64,000 nucleotides of DNA, taken from contig NZ_LMDS01000004.1 of assembly GCF_001425865.1 (NCBI RefSeq), forward strand, positions 685,515 to 749,514, read 5' to 3'. Each line of letters opens with the position of its first letter. Position 1 is the first letter of the stretch. Below are positions 8,019 through 16,666 of the stretch, one piece after another. The DNA comes from Rhizobacter sp. Root404. GTDB lineage: Bacteria > Pseudomonadota > Gammaproteobacteria > Burkholderiales > Burkholderiaceae_C. A model generated the notes under the pieces. It was not told the DNA's origin, searched no databases, and saw only the letters and a list, made by a program, of their open reading frames with translations. The position numbers and the translations under genes are program-made.

Positions 8019-9746
8019 TCACTCCACCGAGATCGCCGTCGCGGTCGGCGTCGCGTCGAAGATCAGCTTCGACGGGTACGCGGGCCAGGTGACGCCCAGC
8101 GTCGCCGGCGCGTTGGGGTCGCCGGTGCGCGCGAACGCGGCCAGGCTCGCCATCATCGCCTGCGAAAGCGCGAGCCGGCCCGGCCGGTTGGCGGTGGAAT
8201 TGACCACGTTCGAGAACAGCGACGGCCCGAACGTGCCGAACAGGAACGGCAGGTCGAACGCGTGCGCGGCGCCGTAGATGTCGTTGAACGGGGCCGGCTC
8301 CTGGTCCCAGTCGAAGCGGTAGTACCAGACCTCGTTCTGCTGCGACTTCAGCGCCGTCAGCGCGTTGTTGGCGCCGGCGACCAGGAACAGCTGGTTCAGC
8401 AGCTCGGTCTTCGCGGTGAAGCCGGTCACGGGTGTGGTCACCGGAAGGTAGGCACCCGGGATCCACTGCTGGATCGAGATCTGCGGCGCCGCGTCCGGCG
8501 CGTAGGCGTACTGGATGTCGAACAGCTGCTTGTCGGTGACCAGCCGCCCGCTCGGCCCGCCGAGCAGCGTCAGGAAGGTCGGGAACAGCTTGCCTTCGTC
8601 ACGCGTGTTGCCGGCCATGACCGGCACGCGCAGGTAGTTGCCGGCGTTGATCGCGCCGATCGGGTCGGTCGGCAGGTAGCTGCCGTCCGGGATCGGGCCG
8701 GAGCCCGCGAGACCGAGCCCGGCCAGCTTGGTCAGCAGCGTCAGCAGCAGCGTCGACGGCGTCTTGCTGCGCAGGTAGGCGGCGACCTGCGCCGCGGGCT
8801 GGCTCGCGACCCACGCGGCGGCGCTTGCCGCATCGGTGGCGTGGCCGTCGGCGATCGCCAGCGCGTAGAGCAGCTGGTTGCCCTGGGTCAGGTAAAACGA
8901 GGCCGGGTTCAGCGTCGGCAGGCGGCCCGGTGGCAGGTTGCTCGCCAGCGAGATGCCGCCGCTCAGCGGCGCGGCGCGGTGGATCAGGCGCGGCCGCGCG
9001 TCGATGGTGGCCGGCGTGGTCAGCAGCGCGTAGACGTTGATCGCGCCGGCCGACTGGCCCATCAGCGTCACGTTGGTCGGGTTGCCGCCGAACTTGGCGA
9101 TGTCGTGCTGGATGAACTGCAGCGCCTTGACGATGTCGAGCAGCGCGAAGTTGCCGGAATCGCCGGCCACGTCGAAACCGGTCTTCAACTGCGGCACGTT
9201 CAGGAAGCCGAAGATGCCGAGCCGGTAGTTGACCGAGACGACGACCGCGTCGGCCGCCCTGGCGAGCGCCGCGCCGTCATAGACCGGGTCGGCGGTGTAG
9301 CCCGAGACGTTGCTGCCGCCGTGCACGAAGACGATCACCGGCCGGTTGCCGCGCCGGTCGGCCGGGCGCCAGATGTTCAGGTACAGGCAGTCCTCGCTGC
9401 CGACGGCCTGGTTCAGCGTCGCGCCGATGGTCGGGTCGTAGCGGTTGTTGGCGCCCGGGCCGTAGATGCGCCCGTATTGGACGCAGGCGTTGCCGAACCG
9501 AGTGGCCGATCGCGGCGCCTTCCAGTCGTCCGGATCGACCGGCGCCTTCCAGCGCAAGTCGCCGACCGGCGGCTTCGCGAACGGCACGCCCTTCCAGGCG
9601 TAGGTGCCGCTGCCGGCCGAATCGTCGACGCCGACGACCGTGCCGTAGCGGGTCTGGCGCTCGACGGCGGAGTCGGCCGCTGCCGCCGGCAGCCCGAACT
9701 GCCAGACGCAGGCGACCGAGGTGAAGAGGAACGTGAGTTTGCGCAT
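8019..9746 (-). CDS. Secreted type-B carboxylesterase
   Basis: 575 residues from the ATG at 9746, chosen for the upstream GGAGG and because the protein then begins with a signal peptide (MRKLTFLFTS...PAAAADS). Type-B carboxylesterase signatures are present: SEDCLYLNIWRP near residue 117, oxyanion loop HGG near 142, nucleophile elbow GQSAGA with Ser232. Family enzymes hydrolyse carboxylic esters in the periplasm or outside the cell; the substrate is not predictable here. Ends four bases from the convergent isomerase gene. No aromatic-pathway link is proven, though aromatic esters feeding the gentisate route would fit. Confidence 0.9.
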   Translation of the reverse strand: MRKLTFLFTSVACVWQFGLPAAAADSAVERQTRYGTVVGVDDSAGSGTYAWKGVPFAKPPVGDLRWKAPVDPDDWKAPRSATRFGNACVQYGRIYGPGANNRYDPTIGATLNQAVGSEDCLYLNIWRPADRRGNRPVIVFVHGGSNVSGYTADPVYDGAALARAADAVVVSVNYRLGIFGFLNVPQLKTGFDVAGDSGNFALLDIVKALQFIQHDIAKFGGNPTNVTLMGQSAGAINVYALLTTPATIDARPRLIHRAAPLSGGISLASNLPPGRLPTLNPASFYLTQGNQLLYALAIADGHATDAASAAAWVASQPAAQVAAYLRSKTPSTLLLTLLTKLAGLGLAGSGPIPDGSYLPTDPIGAINAGNYLRVPVMAGNTRDEGKLFPTFLTLLGGPSGRLVTDKQLFDIQYAYAPDAAPQISIQQWIPGAYLPVTTPVTGFTAKTELLNQLFLVAGANNALTALKSQQNEVWYYRFDWDQEPAPFNDIYGAAHAFDLPFLFGTFGPSLFSNVVNSTANRPGRLALSQAMMASLAAFARTGDPNAPATLGVTWPAYPSKLIFDATPTATAISVE

Positions 9747-9830
9747 GAGGGGGCCTCCGACGAGAGGATGGACGGTAAGGGTCAAGGCCCAAACGCCAAA
9801 ATCGGACAAACCCTCGAAAGGGCAAGCGCG

Positions 9831-11528
9831 TCAGAGCCGCGTGGGCACCCAGCGCGGGCGCGCCTTGTCCGAATACATCGAGCGGTCGCTGCGGTGCACC
9901 AGCGTCTCGACGGTGTCGTCGGCCACGGCCTGGCTGAGCCCGATGCTCAGCGACACCGCCAAGCCCGGCGAGATCGCGTCCCACTCGAACTCTGCGACGG
10001 CGTGCTGGATGCGCGCGACGATCTCGGCGGCCGTCGCCTGGTCGGCGTCGTTCAGCAGCACGATGAACTCGTCGCCGGCCAGCCGCGCGGCGATGTCGCG
10101 CTCGCGCACGCTCGTCACCAGCAGCTGCGCGACCGCCTTCAGCACGCGGTCGCCGACCTGATGCGAGTGGCCATCGTTGACCGACTTGAAATGATCGATG
10201 TCGATCATCGCGACCGTCAACGGCCGGAAGTCGGCGACCGCACCGGGCAGCCGATCGGCCAGCGCGAGCTCGAACGCGCGCCGGTTCGCGATGCCGGTCA
10301 GCGCGTCCTCGAGCGACCAGCGTTCGAAGCGCCGCGAGGCCTCGAGCGCCTGCTCGAGGTGGCGCTCGCTCTGCCGCGCACCGAGTTGCGCCTTCACGCG
10401 CACTTCGCGGCTGTGGATGCTCTCGCGGGCGATGCGGTGCTCGCGGGAGCGGAGCGCGCGCCCCTCGAGCATCGCCATGTCGGTGCGGCCCTGCATCTCG
10501 TACACCTGCACCAGCAGCAGGTGCGCCAGGCAGGCGAGCTTCTCGTGCTCGACCGACACCGCACAGGACTTCATCTCGTCGAGCGCGACTTCCGCGCTCG
10601 CCCAGTCCGCGCGCATCCACGCGAACTCCGCCAGGCCCCAGTGCACCAGCGCGTCGAGCCAGGTCACGGCGCCGCCGAGCGACCCCAGCGCGCGCTCGGC
10701 GTAGATCCGCGCGTTCTCATCGTCGCGCTGCCAGGCCGCCCACAGCAGCTTCATCGCCAGCGAGATCGTCCGCGCCATCGGCAGCATGCCGGGCATGAAC
10801 TTGAGTTCCTCGTCCGAGCGCTCGAGCTGGCGACACTCGCGCACCAGCTGGCTCATGCGCGTGAGGGCCGGCATCGCGGTCGTCTGGTAGCGCTCGTTGA
10901 CGAGCCGCATCGACTCGACGAACAACTGGTTCAGCTTGGGCTGGTACGCGCTCATCGGCGGCTCGCAGCGGGCGGCCAGCAGCACCGCCGTGTCGAGCGA
11001 TGCGGCGGCCTTGTCGAACATGCCGCTCCAGCAATAGGACATGCCCAGGCAGTTGAACGCCAGGACCGACGACGCGGTCGCGCCGTCGACGCCGCACAGC
11101 TGGACCGACAACAGCGCGGCCTCCAGCGATTCGTCGGTCTGGCCGAGCAGCATCGTCGCGTGCGCGAAGGTATTGAGCGACGCGCTCTCGCCGGCGTTGT
11201 CGCCGATGCGGCGGAAGATGTCGGCCGCCCGGCGGCTCGCCTCGGTGGCGCGCCGCAAGCGCTGCGCGACGCGGTCGCAGTGGGCCAGGCAGGCCAGCGC
11301 CTGGGCTTCGGCGCGCAGGTCGCCACCGGCCTTGGAGGCCAGCAGCACCGACTGCGCCAGGCCACGCGCGGTTTGCGCGTCGCCCTGGTCGAGCGCCCGG
11401 TATGCGCTGGCGAGCGCAGGCCCGGACGAGTCGCCGGGTGCAGGGGCGCCGCGCGGGTCACCGCCCTCGGCGGCAAGCCCATTGACGGGCCTCGGCGCGA
11501 GCGGGATCGAGACGTCGACGTCTTCCAT
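9831..11528 (-). CDS. TPR-GGDEF diguanylate cyclase
   Basis: About 565 residues from ATG 11528; starts at 11537 or 11603 are also possible and none has a strong Shine-Dalgarno. The N-terminal two thirds is helical with TPR-like repeats (for example ASLNTFAHATMLLGQTDESL). The C-terminal 170 residues form a GGDEF domain beginning at DALTGIANRRAFELAL. The active site reads AGDEF rather than GGDEF, a variant found in active cyclases, and RERD five residues before it is a good RxxD inhibitory I-site for c-di-GMP. No membrane segment is visible, so it is probably cytosolic and tuned through the TPR platform. Confidence 0.87.
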   Translation of the reverse strand: MEDVDVSIPLAPRPVNGLAAEGGDPRGAPAPGDSSGPALASAYRALDQGDAQTARGLAQSVLLASKAGGDLRAEAQALACLAHCDRVAQRLRRATEASRRAADIFRRIGDNAGESASLNTFAHATMLLGQTDESLEAALLSVQLCGVDGATASSVLAFNCLGMSYCWSGMFDKAAASLDTAVLLAARCEPPMSAYQPKLNQLFVESMRLVNERYQTTAMPALTRMSQLVRECRQLERSDEELKFMPGMLPMARTISLAMKLLWAAWQRDDENARIYAERALGSLGGAVTWLDALVHWGLAEFAWMRADWASAEVALDEMKSCAVSVEHEKLACLAHLLLVQVYEMQGRTDMAMLEGRALRSREHRIARESIHSREVRVKAQLGARQSERHLEQALEASRRFERWSLEDALTGIANRRAFELALADRLPGAVADFRPLTVAMIDIDHFKSVNDGHSHQVGDRVLKAVAQLLVTSVRERDIAARLAGDEFIVLLNDADQATAAEIVARIQHAVAEFEWDAISPGLAVSLSIGLSQAVADDTVETLVHRSDRSMYSDKARPRWVPTRL

Positions 11529-11603
11529 GTCCGGCATCCGTGGGCAGGCGCATTCGGAAGGGTCGCTGCGCCGCGGACTGCGGGTCGACGTCAGGTCGAC
11601 CAC

Positions 11604-11915
11604 GGGCGGGCAGCAGGGCTGCGGCGCCTCGGCAGTTCCGCTGTCATGACGCGCCGGCTGGCGCTCGAAGACCGGTGACTTTGCGACCCCGGCTTTCGCG
11701 CGGGTGAGCCTTTTCGAAGGTCGATGCTAGCGCAGCCCCCGCCGCGCAGGCGTCTCGGAGCGTGTCGAACGGTTAGCGGACGGGAAACAATCCCGCCCGC
11801 CGTGCGATTTGTCACCCGAGTGCAGGCGGCATCGGCGTCGGCGCCTGGCCCGCGATGGCGGCCGACACCGCCGCCTCGACCGGTCGAGCCGTTTGTCCGG
11901 CGACGCGTTCGATCG
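11604..11915. other. Intergenic region upstream of the GGDEF gene, no gene seen
   Basis: About 310 bp between the GGDEF gene and the end of the STAS-like gene. No convincing ORF, repeat or -24/-12 match was found. It should hold the promoter of the GGDEF gene; only a weak minus-strand -10-like TAGCAT near 11730 was noticed. Confidence 0.4.
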
Positions 11916-12338
11916 TCAGTTCAAACGCCGGCCCGCCTGGCGGTCCGGCGCCTTCGACAGCGCGAGCCAGTCGCGCGCCGCGGGCTCCGAATCGAACAGG
12001 CCGATCTGCAAGCCGGCCTCCGCCGCGACATGCACGCCGAGGTCGACGATCGAGCGGCTGCGTCGGTCGGCGATCACGACGGCGATGCGCGTATCGGCCG
12101 CGAAGCCGAAGCCCGCCACCTGCTTGAACCAGCGCAGCACGCGATCGCTGGAGAGGTCACCCCGCGCTTCGACGATCGCCAGCACCGCGCGCAGTTGGCG
12201 CTCCCTGGAGCGGCGCGCCACGTCTTGCCAGAACGTCGACAGCTGCCGGGCCGCGTCCGCCGACTCGGTCGGTCGTTCGCCGCCCAGGCGCACCGTCATC
12301 AGGCCATCGGCTTCGGTGGTTTCGAACGTGTAGGTCAT
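11916..12338 (-). CDS. STAS/SpoIIAA-like small protein
   Basis: 140 residues from ATG 12338, preceded by CGGCGG. The pattern of short beta strands and amphipathic helices (MTYTFETTEADGLMTVRLGG at the N-terminus, RIAVVIADRRSRSIVDLGV mid-protein) resembles the STAS/SEC14-fold SpoIIAA-like family often found in proteobacteria with unknown role. No catalytic residues, signal peptide or membrane segment. It is transcribed in the same direction as the downstream GGDEF gene and the upstream alcohol dehydrogenase, but the gaps (over 120 and 300 bp) argue against a tight operon. Assignment is by pattern only. Confidence 0.55.
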   Translation of the reverse strand: MTYTFETTEADGLMTVRLGGERPTESADAARQLSTFWQDVARRSRERQLRAVLAIVEARGDLSSDRVLRWFKQVAGFGFAADTRIAVVIADRRSRSIVDLGVHVAAEAGLQIGLFDSEPAARDWLALSKAPDRQAGRRLN

Positions 12339-12466
12339 CCGCCGTGAGGGCTCGAACGGGCGAAGGCGTGCATTGCGACGAACGCAACAATCGACACCTC
12401 GACATGGTGGACACCCGGCATGGGGGAAAGTATGCCAGCACGTGTCCCGCTGCCGGCCTGAGCGGC

Positions 12467-13678
12467 TCAGCGCGCCGCATTCGAAGACAATTCGACCCTC
12501 GAGCCAGAACGCCCCGGCGTCAGCACGACCTTGCGGCAATCCTCCTGCTTCTCATTGAACATTTCATAGCCGCGCGCCGCATCGGTCAGGGGCATGCGGT
12601 GGCTGATGATGACCTCCGGGTGCAGGTCGCCCCGATCGATGCGCTCGAGCAGCTCGGGCATGAAGCGTTGCGCGTGGGTCTGGCCCATCTTGAAGGTGAG
12701 GCCCTTCTCGAAGGCATCGCCGAACAGGAAGCCGTGGATGAAGCCGGCATACACGCCCGGCACGCTGACGATGCCGCCGCGACGCGTCGCCGCCATGGCC
12801 TGGCGCAGCGCCTTGCCGCTCGAACCTTCGAGCTTCAGCGTCGTCATCACCGTCTCGACGGTGCTGCCCTTGGCCTCGAAGCCGACCGCGTCGATCGACG
12901 CGTCGACGCCGCGCCCCGCGGTGCGGTCGATGATCAGGTTGGCCGGGTCCTCGATCTCGTCGAAGTTGAGCGGCTCCACGCCGTAGGTCGCGGCCGCGAA
13001 CGCGAGTCGGTAAGCGTGGTGGTCGACCATGAAGATCCGCTCGGCACCGAGCATTCGGGCCGACGCCGCCGCCATGAGTCCGACCGGGCCGGCGCCAAAG
13101 ATCGCCACCGTCGAGCCCGGCCCGATCTCGGCGTTCAGCGCGGCCTGGTAGCCGGTCGGCAGGATGTCGGAGAGGAACAGCACCTGCTCGTCGCTCAGCG
13201 CGGTCTGCGGGATCACGAGCGGCCCGATGTTGGCCTTCGGCACGCGCACCAGCTCGGCCTGGCCGCCGGCAATGCCGCCGTACAGGTGGCTGTAGCCGAA
13301 CAGCGCCGCGCCCGGCCTGGTGTCCTTCTTGTTCATGATCGCGCCGCGGCCGGTGTTGGTGGTCTCGCAGGCGGCGAACAGCGTGCGCTTGCAGAAGAAA
13401 CACGCACCGCACGAGATCGTGAACGGCACGACGACGCGATCGCCGCGTCGTACGTTCACCACCGCCGGGCCGGCGTCCTCGACAATGCCCATGAACTCGT
13501 GGCCGAGGATGTCGCCGGTCTCCATCATCGGGATCTTGCCGCGGTAGATGTGGAGGTCCGAGCCGCAGATCGCGGTCGCGGTGACGCGCAGGATGATGTC
13601 GTCGCTCTCGATCAGACGCGGGTCCGCGACAGTCTCGACCCGGACGTCCTTCGAGCCGTGGTAGGTCAGTGCCTTCAT
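12467..13678 (-). CDS. Zinc-dependent alcohol dehydrogenase (MDR family)
   Basis: 403 residues. Medium-chain dehydrogenase signatures: catalytic zinc Cys38 in [11 protein letters not shown] and His60-Glu61 in GHEFMG; four structural-zinc cysteines at about 90, 93, 96 and 104; Rossmann motif [11 protein letters not shown] near 194. Overall pattern is closest to the formaldehyde/threonine-type dehydrogenases often annotated as glutathione-independent formaldehyde dehydrogenase-like; the substrate is uncertain. The ATG at 13678 lacks its own Shine-Dalgarno and overlaps the stop of a 14-codon leader ORF (ATGA), so translation is probably coupled to that leader. Confidence 0.9.
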   Translation of the reverse strand: MKALTYHGSKDVRVETVADPRLIESDDIILRVTATAICGSDLHIYRGKIPMMETGDILGHEFMGIVEDAGPAVVNVRRGDRVVVPFTISCGACFFCKRTLFAACETTNTGRGAIMNKKDTRPGAALFGYSHLYGGIAGGQAELVRVPKANIGPLVIPQTALSDEQVLFLSDILPTGYQAALNAEIGPGSTVAIFGAGPVGLMAAASARMLGAERIFMVDHHAYRLAFAAATYGVEPLNFDEIEDPANLIIDRTAGRGVDASIDAVGFEAKGSTVETVMTTLKLEGSSGKALRQAMAATRRGGIVSVPGVYAGFIHGFLFGDAFEKGLTFKMGQTHAQRFMPELLERIDRGDLHPEVIISHRMPLTDAARGYEMFNEKQEDCRKVVLTPGRSGSRVELSSNAAR

Positions 13679-13719
13679 CGGACGGTGACGACCGCGAAGA
13701 GTCGATTGTCAGTATTCAT
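13675..13719 (-). CDS. 14-residue leader ORF coupled to the alcohol dehydrogenase
   Basis: A strong AAGGAG lies five bases before an ATG at 13719, giving the short peptide [14 protein letters not shown] whose TGA overlaps the dehydrogenase ATG by four bases. The dehydrogenase itself has no ribosome-binding site, so ribosomes finishing the leader would reinitiate. It could be purely a coupling device or a regulatory leader; the peptide has no run of a single amino acid that would suggest classical attenuation. Inference from sequence only. Confidence 0.5.
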   Translation of the reverse strand: MNTDNRLFAVVTVR

Positions 13720-13887
13720 GTCGCTCCTTGGTTTGGCGGCCGCGCGCTTGTCGCCGCCGTGAGCCGAAGGCGTGGCAATGCAGGGTCCCGCGGCGCCATC
13801 GGCCCCCTGCTCCCGCCGCGATGACCGGAAAGCCGGCAGGACTTGCGACGGCGCTGCAGCGTTGCCGACCTCGATCGCGCTTCAGCA

Positions 13888-13902
13888 CGGCCCGCGGATT
13901 GC
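13888..13902 (+). promoter_or_regulatory. Candidate sigma-54 (-24/-12) promoter for the 13926 gene
   Basis: CGGCCCGCGGATTGC has exact GG-N10-GC spacing with TTGC at -12, 24 bases before the start codon. Confidence 0.5.
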
Positions 13903-13925
13903 CTGTCTCAGGACGGAGACCTGCA

Positions 13926-14141
13926 ATGAATGCACTCTGGCTGTTCCTGGGCGCAGTGGTCGTTTGCCTCGCCGTGATGGCGTGGCTCGAACGCCGCGAC
14001 GCCCGCGTCCTGAGGGACCACCTGCGGCGACGCTATCCGGTGCGCCTGACGAACTCGTTCTGGGGCGCACTGAACCCGAACGATGGTCACGACGCGGAAG
14101 CGGGTGCCGCGGACCCGCGCGAGAACCCGGAAGCGCGCTAG
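13926..14141 (+). CDS. Small membrane protein, single N-terminal helix
   Basis: 71 residues from ATG 13926 with GGAGACCTGCA upstream. Residues about 3-20 are hydrophobic (LWLFLGAVVVCLAVMAWL), followed by a charged region (ERRDARVLRDHLRRR) and a polar tail, so it is predicted to be a one-pass inner-membrane protein with a cytosolic basic segment. Family not recognised. It is preceded by a -24/-12-like element and converges on a lipoprotein gene, the two stop codons overlapping. Its setting is one of several tiny envelope proteins in this stretch. Confidence 0.65.
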   Translation: MNALWLFLGAVVVCLAVMAWLERRDARVLRDHLRRRYPVRLTNSFWGALNPNDGHDAEAGAADPRENPEAR

Positions 14142-14404
14142 CGACCGCTCGGCGGCGTGCGGGCCGCATCCGACCCCGGCATCGCTTCCGGCCGCGACGG
14201 TGTGGGCGTGCTCGCCGCGGGCGACGCCATCGAGCGCTCGCGCGACGTGCCGCCGCCTTGATCGCCCGGTTTGCCGCAGCCGGCCGCAGCGGCCAGGAAC
14301 AGCAGCACCAGCGCTGCGGCGAGCGCGCGCGGCCCGCGGCGATGGCGCCGACGTTCAGGCTGCCGACGAGCGGCCCACCGATTCGTTGCATTGACCGCGG
14401 TCAT
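14138..14404 (-). CDS. Small predicted lipoprotein
   Basis: 88 residues from ATG 14404, with GGGAGGG upstream. After a basic N-terminus there is a hydrophobic stretch ending in a lipobox-like AAAAGC (ALVLLFLAAAAGCGK), followed by a low-complexity Pro/Ser/Thr tail. It would be lipidated on the Cys and anchored in the envelope. The long pre-lipobox segment of about 42 residues is unusual, so the true start could be an internal codon. Function unknown. A good sigma-54-like element lies 34 bases upstream. Confidence 0.55.
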   Translation of the reverse strand: MTAVNATNRWAARRQPERRRHRRGPRALAAALVLLFLAAAAGCGKPGDQGGGTSRERSMASPAASTPTPSRPEAMPGSDAARTPPSGR

Positions 14405-14437
14405 CGCGCCCTCCCGTGTTTCAACCGGGCACTTAGG

Positions 14438-14452
14438 GCAACCGGGATGCCG
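14438..14452 (-). promoter_or_regulatory. Candidate sigma-54 promoter for the 14404 lipoprotein gene
   Basis: CGGCATCCCGGTTGC on the minus strand, GG-N10-GC spacing exact, 34 bases from the ATG; the ribosome-binding site falls between. Confidence 0.55.
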
Positions 14453-14455
14453 CGT

Positions 14456-14686
14456 TCACTTCTCGGTCTTCTTGGCGCCGCGGATGTTCATCGCAGCCAG
14501 GCAGACCTGCAGGGCGATCAGCGCCCACGCACGTGCATGCACGCCCCACGCGATCCAGAGCAGGTTGCTCAGCAGGAACACCCAGAAGCCGATGTTGCGA
14601 CGGCGCTCCTGCTCGGAGGCGACCAGCCACGCGGCCAGCACGGTCACGGCCATCGCCGGCCACTGGATCAGGTCGAGATCGATCAT
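14456..14686 (-). CDS. Small two- or three-helix membrane protein
   Basis: 76 residues from ATG 14686. Hydrophobic segments at about 8-23 (WPAMAVTVLAAWLVA), 34-50 (FWVFLLSNLLWIAWGV) and 52-66 (RAWALIALQVCLAAM) suggest two or three inner-membrane helices, with a basic C-terminal tail RGAKKTEK. The arrangement loosely recalls small half-transporter-like proteins, but no family can be assigned. It follows the proline-rich 14924 gene by a short gap on the same strand and may share its sigma-54-type promoter. Confidence 0.6.
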   Translation of the reverse strand: MIDLDLIQWPAMAVTVLAAWLVASEQERRRNIGFWVFLLSNLLWIAWGVHARAWALIALQVCLAAMNIRGAKKTEK

Positions 14687-14708
14687 CCGCGCGGACAACC
14701 AGCGCGGC

Positions 14709-14924
14709 TCACGGCGCGTCGAGCGCTGCGCCGGGGTCTTCCTCACCGGCGGCAGATTCGGGCGGGCCTTTGCGGGGTGGCGGTGGCGGTGCCGGGAGAT
14801 CCGGCTCGTCGACGAATTCGGGCTCCTCGCGGTCCAGCACGTCGGAGCGCGGCAACGGGCTCTGCAGCGGCGGCAGCGGGGCCGACGATGGATCGGGGGG
14901 CTTCTGGGGATCGACGGTCGGCAC
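14709..14924 (-). CDS. Small proline/acid-rich protein of unknown function
   Basis: 71 residues from a GTG start at 14924, chosen because CCAGGAG ends six bases upstream. The protein is low-complexity, Pro-rich (PDPSSAPLPPL, LPAPPPPPRKGPP) with acidic clusters (LDREEPEFVDEPD), predicted disordered and cytosolic, with no signal sequence. No family recognised; an alternative would be an ATG at 15014, but that start would lie upstream of the promoter-like element. The upstream element is one of the best -24/-12 matches in the window, which supports a real transcript. Confidence 0.45.
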   Translation of the reverse strand: MPTVDPQKPPDPSSAPLPPLQSPLPRSDVLDREEPEFVDEPDLPAPPPPPRKGPPESAAGEEDPGAALDAP

Positions 14925-14970
14925 GACATGCTCCTGGTTCGAGCGCGGACGCGCCACGCGCGATCCTAGG

Positions 14971-14985
14971 GCAATGCCCGTGCCC
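14971..14985 (-). promoter_or_regulatory. Candidate sigma-54 promoter for the 14924 gene
   Basis: GGGCACGGGCATTGC on the minus strand matches GGCACG-N4-TTGC, essentially consensus, 47 bases from the GTG. It is back-to-back with the plus-strand element at 15009. Confidence 0.6.
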
Positions 14986-15008
14986 GCACCCGCGCCGCGG
15001 ATGCCGAC

Positions 15009-15023
15009 GGGCATGCCCCTTGC
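15009..15023 (+). promoter_or_regulatory. Candidate sigma-54 promoter for the glycine-rich protein operon
   Basis: GGGCATGCCCCTTGC with exact spacing, 66 bases before the ATG at 15089; diverges from the element at 14971-14985. Confidence 0.55.
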
Positions 15024-15088
15024 CGCCCACCGGGTCCGGTGACACCGTCCCGTGGTGTCGCTTCGATCCAGTCTCGAAAGGAATCACG

Positions 15089-15871
15089 ATGAGAGAGAGT
15101 GCACAAGGTCGCGGTGGCCGCGGCTATCGCGACGACGAGCAGATGGGTGACGAGTACGGCGGCAGCCACGGCGGCCAGGGTCGCAACATGGAAGGCCGGC
15201 AGTTCGGCGGCGGCCAGCAGGGTGGCGGCTACGGCGGCTACGGCGGCGGCCAACAAGGCGGTTACAAGGGCCAGCAACGCGGCGGCGGCGGCAGTGCCGG
15301 AGGCCGCTACGATTCGGGCCATGACCAGGATCAGTACGGCATGGGCCGCGGCGGCGACGATCGCGAGGTCGGCAGCAACTACGGCGGCCTGCGCGGCGCC
15401 GGCTCCGGCCCGGGCCAGAGCTACAACAGCGGGTCGATGGGCAGCCGCAGCTACGGCGGCGGCATGGGTGGCAGCAGCGGCATGGGCAGCGGAATGGGCA
15501 GCGGCATGAGCGGCGGCCACGGCGGCATGGGCAGCTCCGGTTACCGCGGCTACGGCGGTGGTTCGCCAGGCACCGGGAACTGGCAGTCGCAGGAGGACCC
15601 GCAGCACCACCACTTCGATCCCGACTACCACCAGTGGCGCAACGAGCAGATGCGCTCGCTGGACGACGACTACCAGGCGTGGCGCGGCGAGCGCTACCAG
15701 AAGTTCTCGGACGAGTTCGGCACCTGGCGCAAGAACCGGTCGAGCGCCCAGAGCGGCCAGAGCGGCCAGTCGGGCGCCGCCGGCGAAACCGGTTCGTCGT
15801 CGTCGGCGGCGCCCGGCAGCGCCAGCGACAAATCCGGCAGCGGCGGTTCGAGCGCGACGAAAGAGAAGTGA
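15089..15871 (+). CDS. Glycine-rich protein with C-terminal WR-repeat (SWFGD-like) domain
   Basis: 260 residues from ATG 15089 after AAAGGAATC. Residues about 1-170 are a very Gly/Ser/Gln/Tyr-rich low-complexity region; residues 183-225 hold two copies of a motif of the type DxDYxxWRxEQ/ER (DPDYHQWRNEQMR, then DDDYQAWRGERYQKF), as in proteins annotated SWFGD-domain. The tail is Ser/Gly-rich. No signal peptide, so it is probably cytosolic; the composition suggests phase-separating or desiccation/stress roles, which is speculation. Its TGA overlaps the GTG of the next gene. Confidence 0.75.
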   Translation: MRESAQGRGGRGYRDDEQMGDEYGGSHGGQGRNMEGRQFGGGQQGGGYGGYGGGQQGGYKGQQRGGGGSAGGRYDSGHDQDQYGMGRGGDDREVGSNYGGLRGAGSGPGQSYNSGSMGSRSYGGGMGGSSGMGSGMGSGMSGGHGGMGSSGYRGYGGGSPGTGNWQSQEDPQHHHFDPDYHQWRNEQMRSLDDDYQAWRGERYQKFSDEFGTWRKNRSSAQSGQSGQSGAAGETGSSSSAAPGSASDKSGSGGSSATKEK

Positions 15872-16656
15872 CCGCAGCACGCACGGTGCCCCCTTCGACG
15901 CAGCGGGCACTGTGCGTCGTGCTGCATGACGTGGCCCCGCCGACCTGGCGCGCGTGCCAGTGGATCCTCGGCGCCTTGCGCGAGGTCGGCGATTTTCCGG
16001 TCACGCTGCTGGCGGTGCCGCGCTATCACGGCGCGCGTCGCCACAGCGGTTTCGAACGCTGGCTGGTCGAGCGCGCCGACGCCGGCGACGAGATCGCGCT
16101 GCACGGCTACAACCACATCGACCACGCGCAGCCGCGCGATCCGGTCGATTGGCTGCGGCGCCGCGTCTACGCCCGCGCCGAGGCGGAGTTCTGGGCGCTC
16201 GACTACGCGGAGGCCAAGAAGCGCCTGCGCACCGGGCGCGACTGGATGCGCAGCATCGGCCTGCGGCCGCGCGGCTTCATTGCGCCGGCATGGCTGCTCG
16301 GCCCGCCCGCCTGGCGCGCGCTGAACGAGCAACCGTTCGAGTACACGGCGACACTGCGCCGCATCCACGTGCTCGGCGTCGATCCGCCCGCCAGCCTCGC
16401 CTGCCACGCGCAGGTCTACAGCCACTCGAGCGTGCTGCGGCAGATCGCCTCGGTGCGCTGGAACGCGTGGCTGGCGCGTGCGCAGCGTGACGCGGCGCAG
16501 GTGCGCCTCGAGTTGCACCCCGGCGACGACATCCCGCGCCTCAGCGACGCGTGGCGCCGCCTGCTGCGCCAGCAGGCCAGCGACCGGCGGTTCATGACGC
16601 TGGGTGATCTGGCGCGCGACGTGCGCGTCGGCGTTCGGTCCGCGAGGAAGGGCTAG
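15868..16656 (+). CDS. DUF2334-type polysaccharide deacetylase-like protein
   Basis: 262 residues from a GTG at 15868 that overlaps the previous stop (GTGA), with AGAGAAG just upstream, so translation is coupled to the glycine-rich gene. The N-terminus CVVLHDVAPPTW holds the HD motif and DEIALHGYNHIDH the second metal-site His motif of the NodB-like/DUF2334 fold; RGFIAPAWLLG and LELHPGDD follow. Such proteins are thought to remove acetyl groups from glycans. There is no signal peptide, which is odd for a glycan enzyme. Pairing with a disordered glycine-rich protein is unusual. Confidence 0.8.
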   Translation: MTAARTVPPSTQRALCVVLHDVAPPTWRACQWILGALREVGDFPVTLLAVPRYHGARRHSGFERWLVERADAGDEIALHGYNHIDHAQPRDPVDWLRRRVYARAEAEFWALDYAEAKKRLRTGRDWMRSIGLRPRGFIAPAWLLGPPAWRALNEQPFEYTATLRRIHVLGVDPPASLACHAQVYSHSSVLRQIASVRWNAWLARAQRDAAQVRLELHPGDDIPRLSDAWRRLLRQQASDRRFMTLGDLARDVRVGVRSARKG

Positions 16657-16666
16657 GCGTCGACCG

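Noticed and set aside
7959..11678. Plus-strand open frame of over 1,200 codons opposite the esterase and GGDEF genes
   Set aside because: Low-complexity Arg/Ala/Gly/Gln/Val translation with no recognisable domain; an antisense shadow of two clear genes.
14456..14929. 157-codon minus-strand frame starting at an ATG just behind AGGAG
   Set aside because: Its N-terminal half is Arg/Pro low complexity overlapping the proline-rich GTG-start gene; only the C-terminal 76 residues from 14686 look like a protein.
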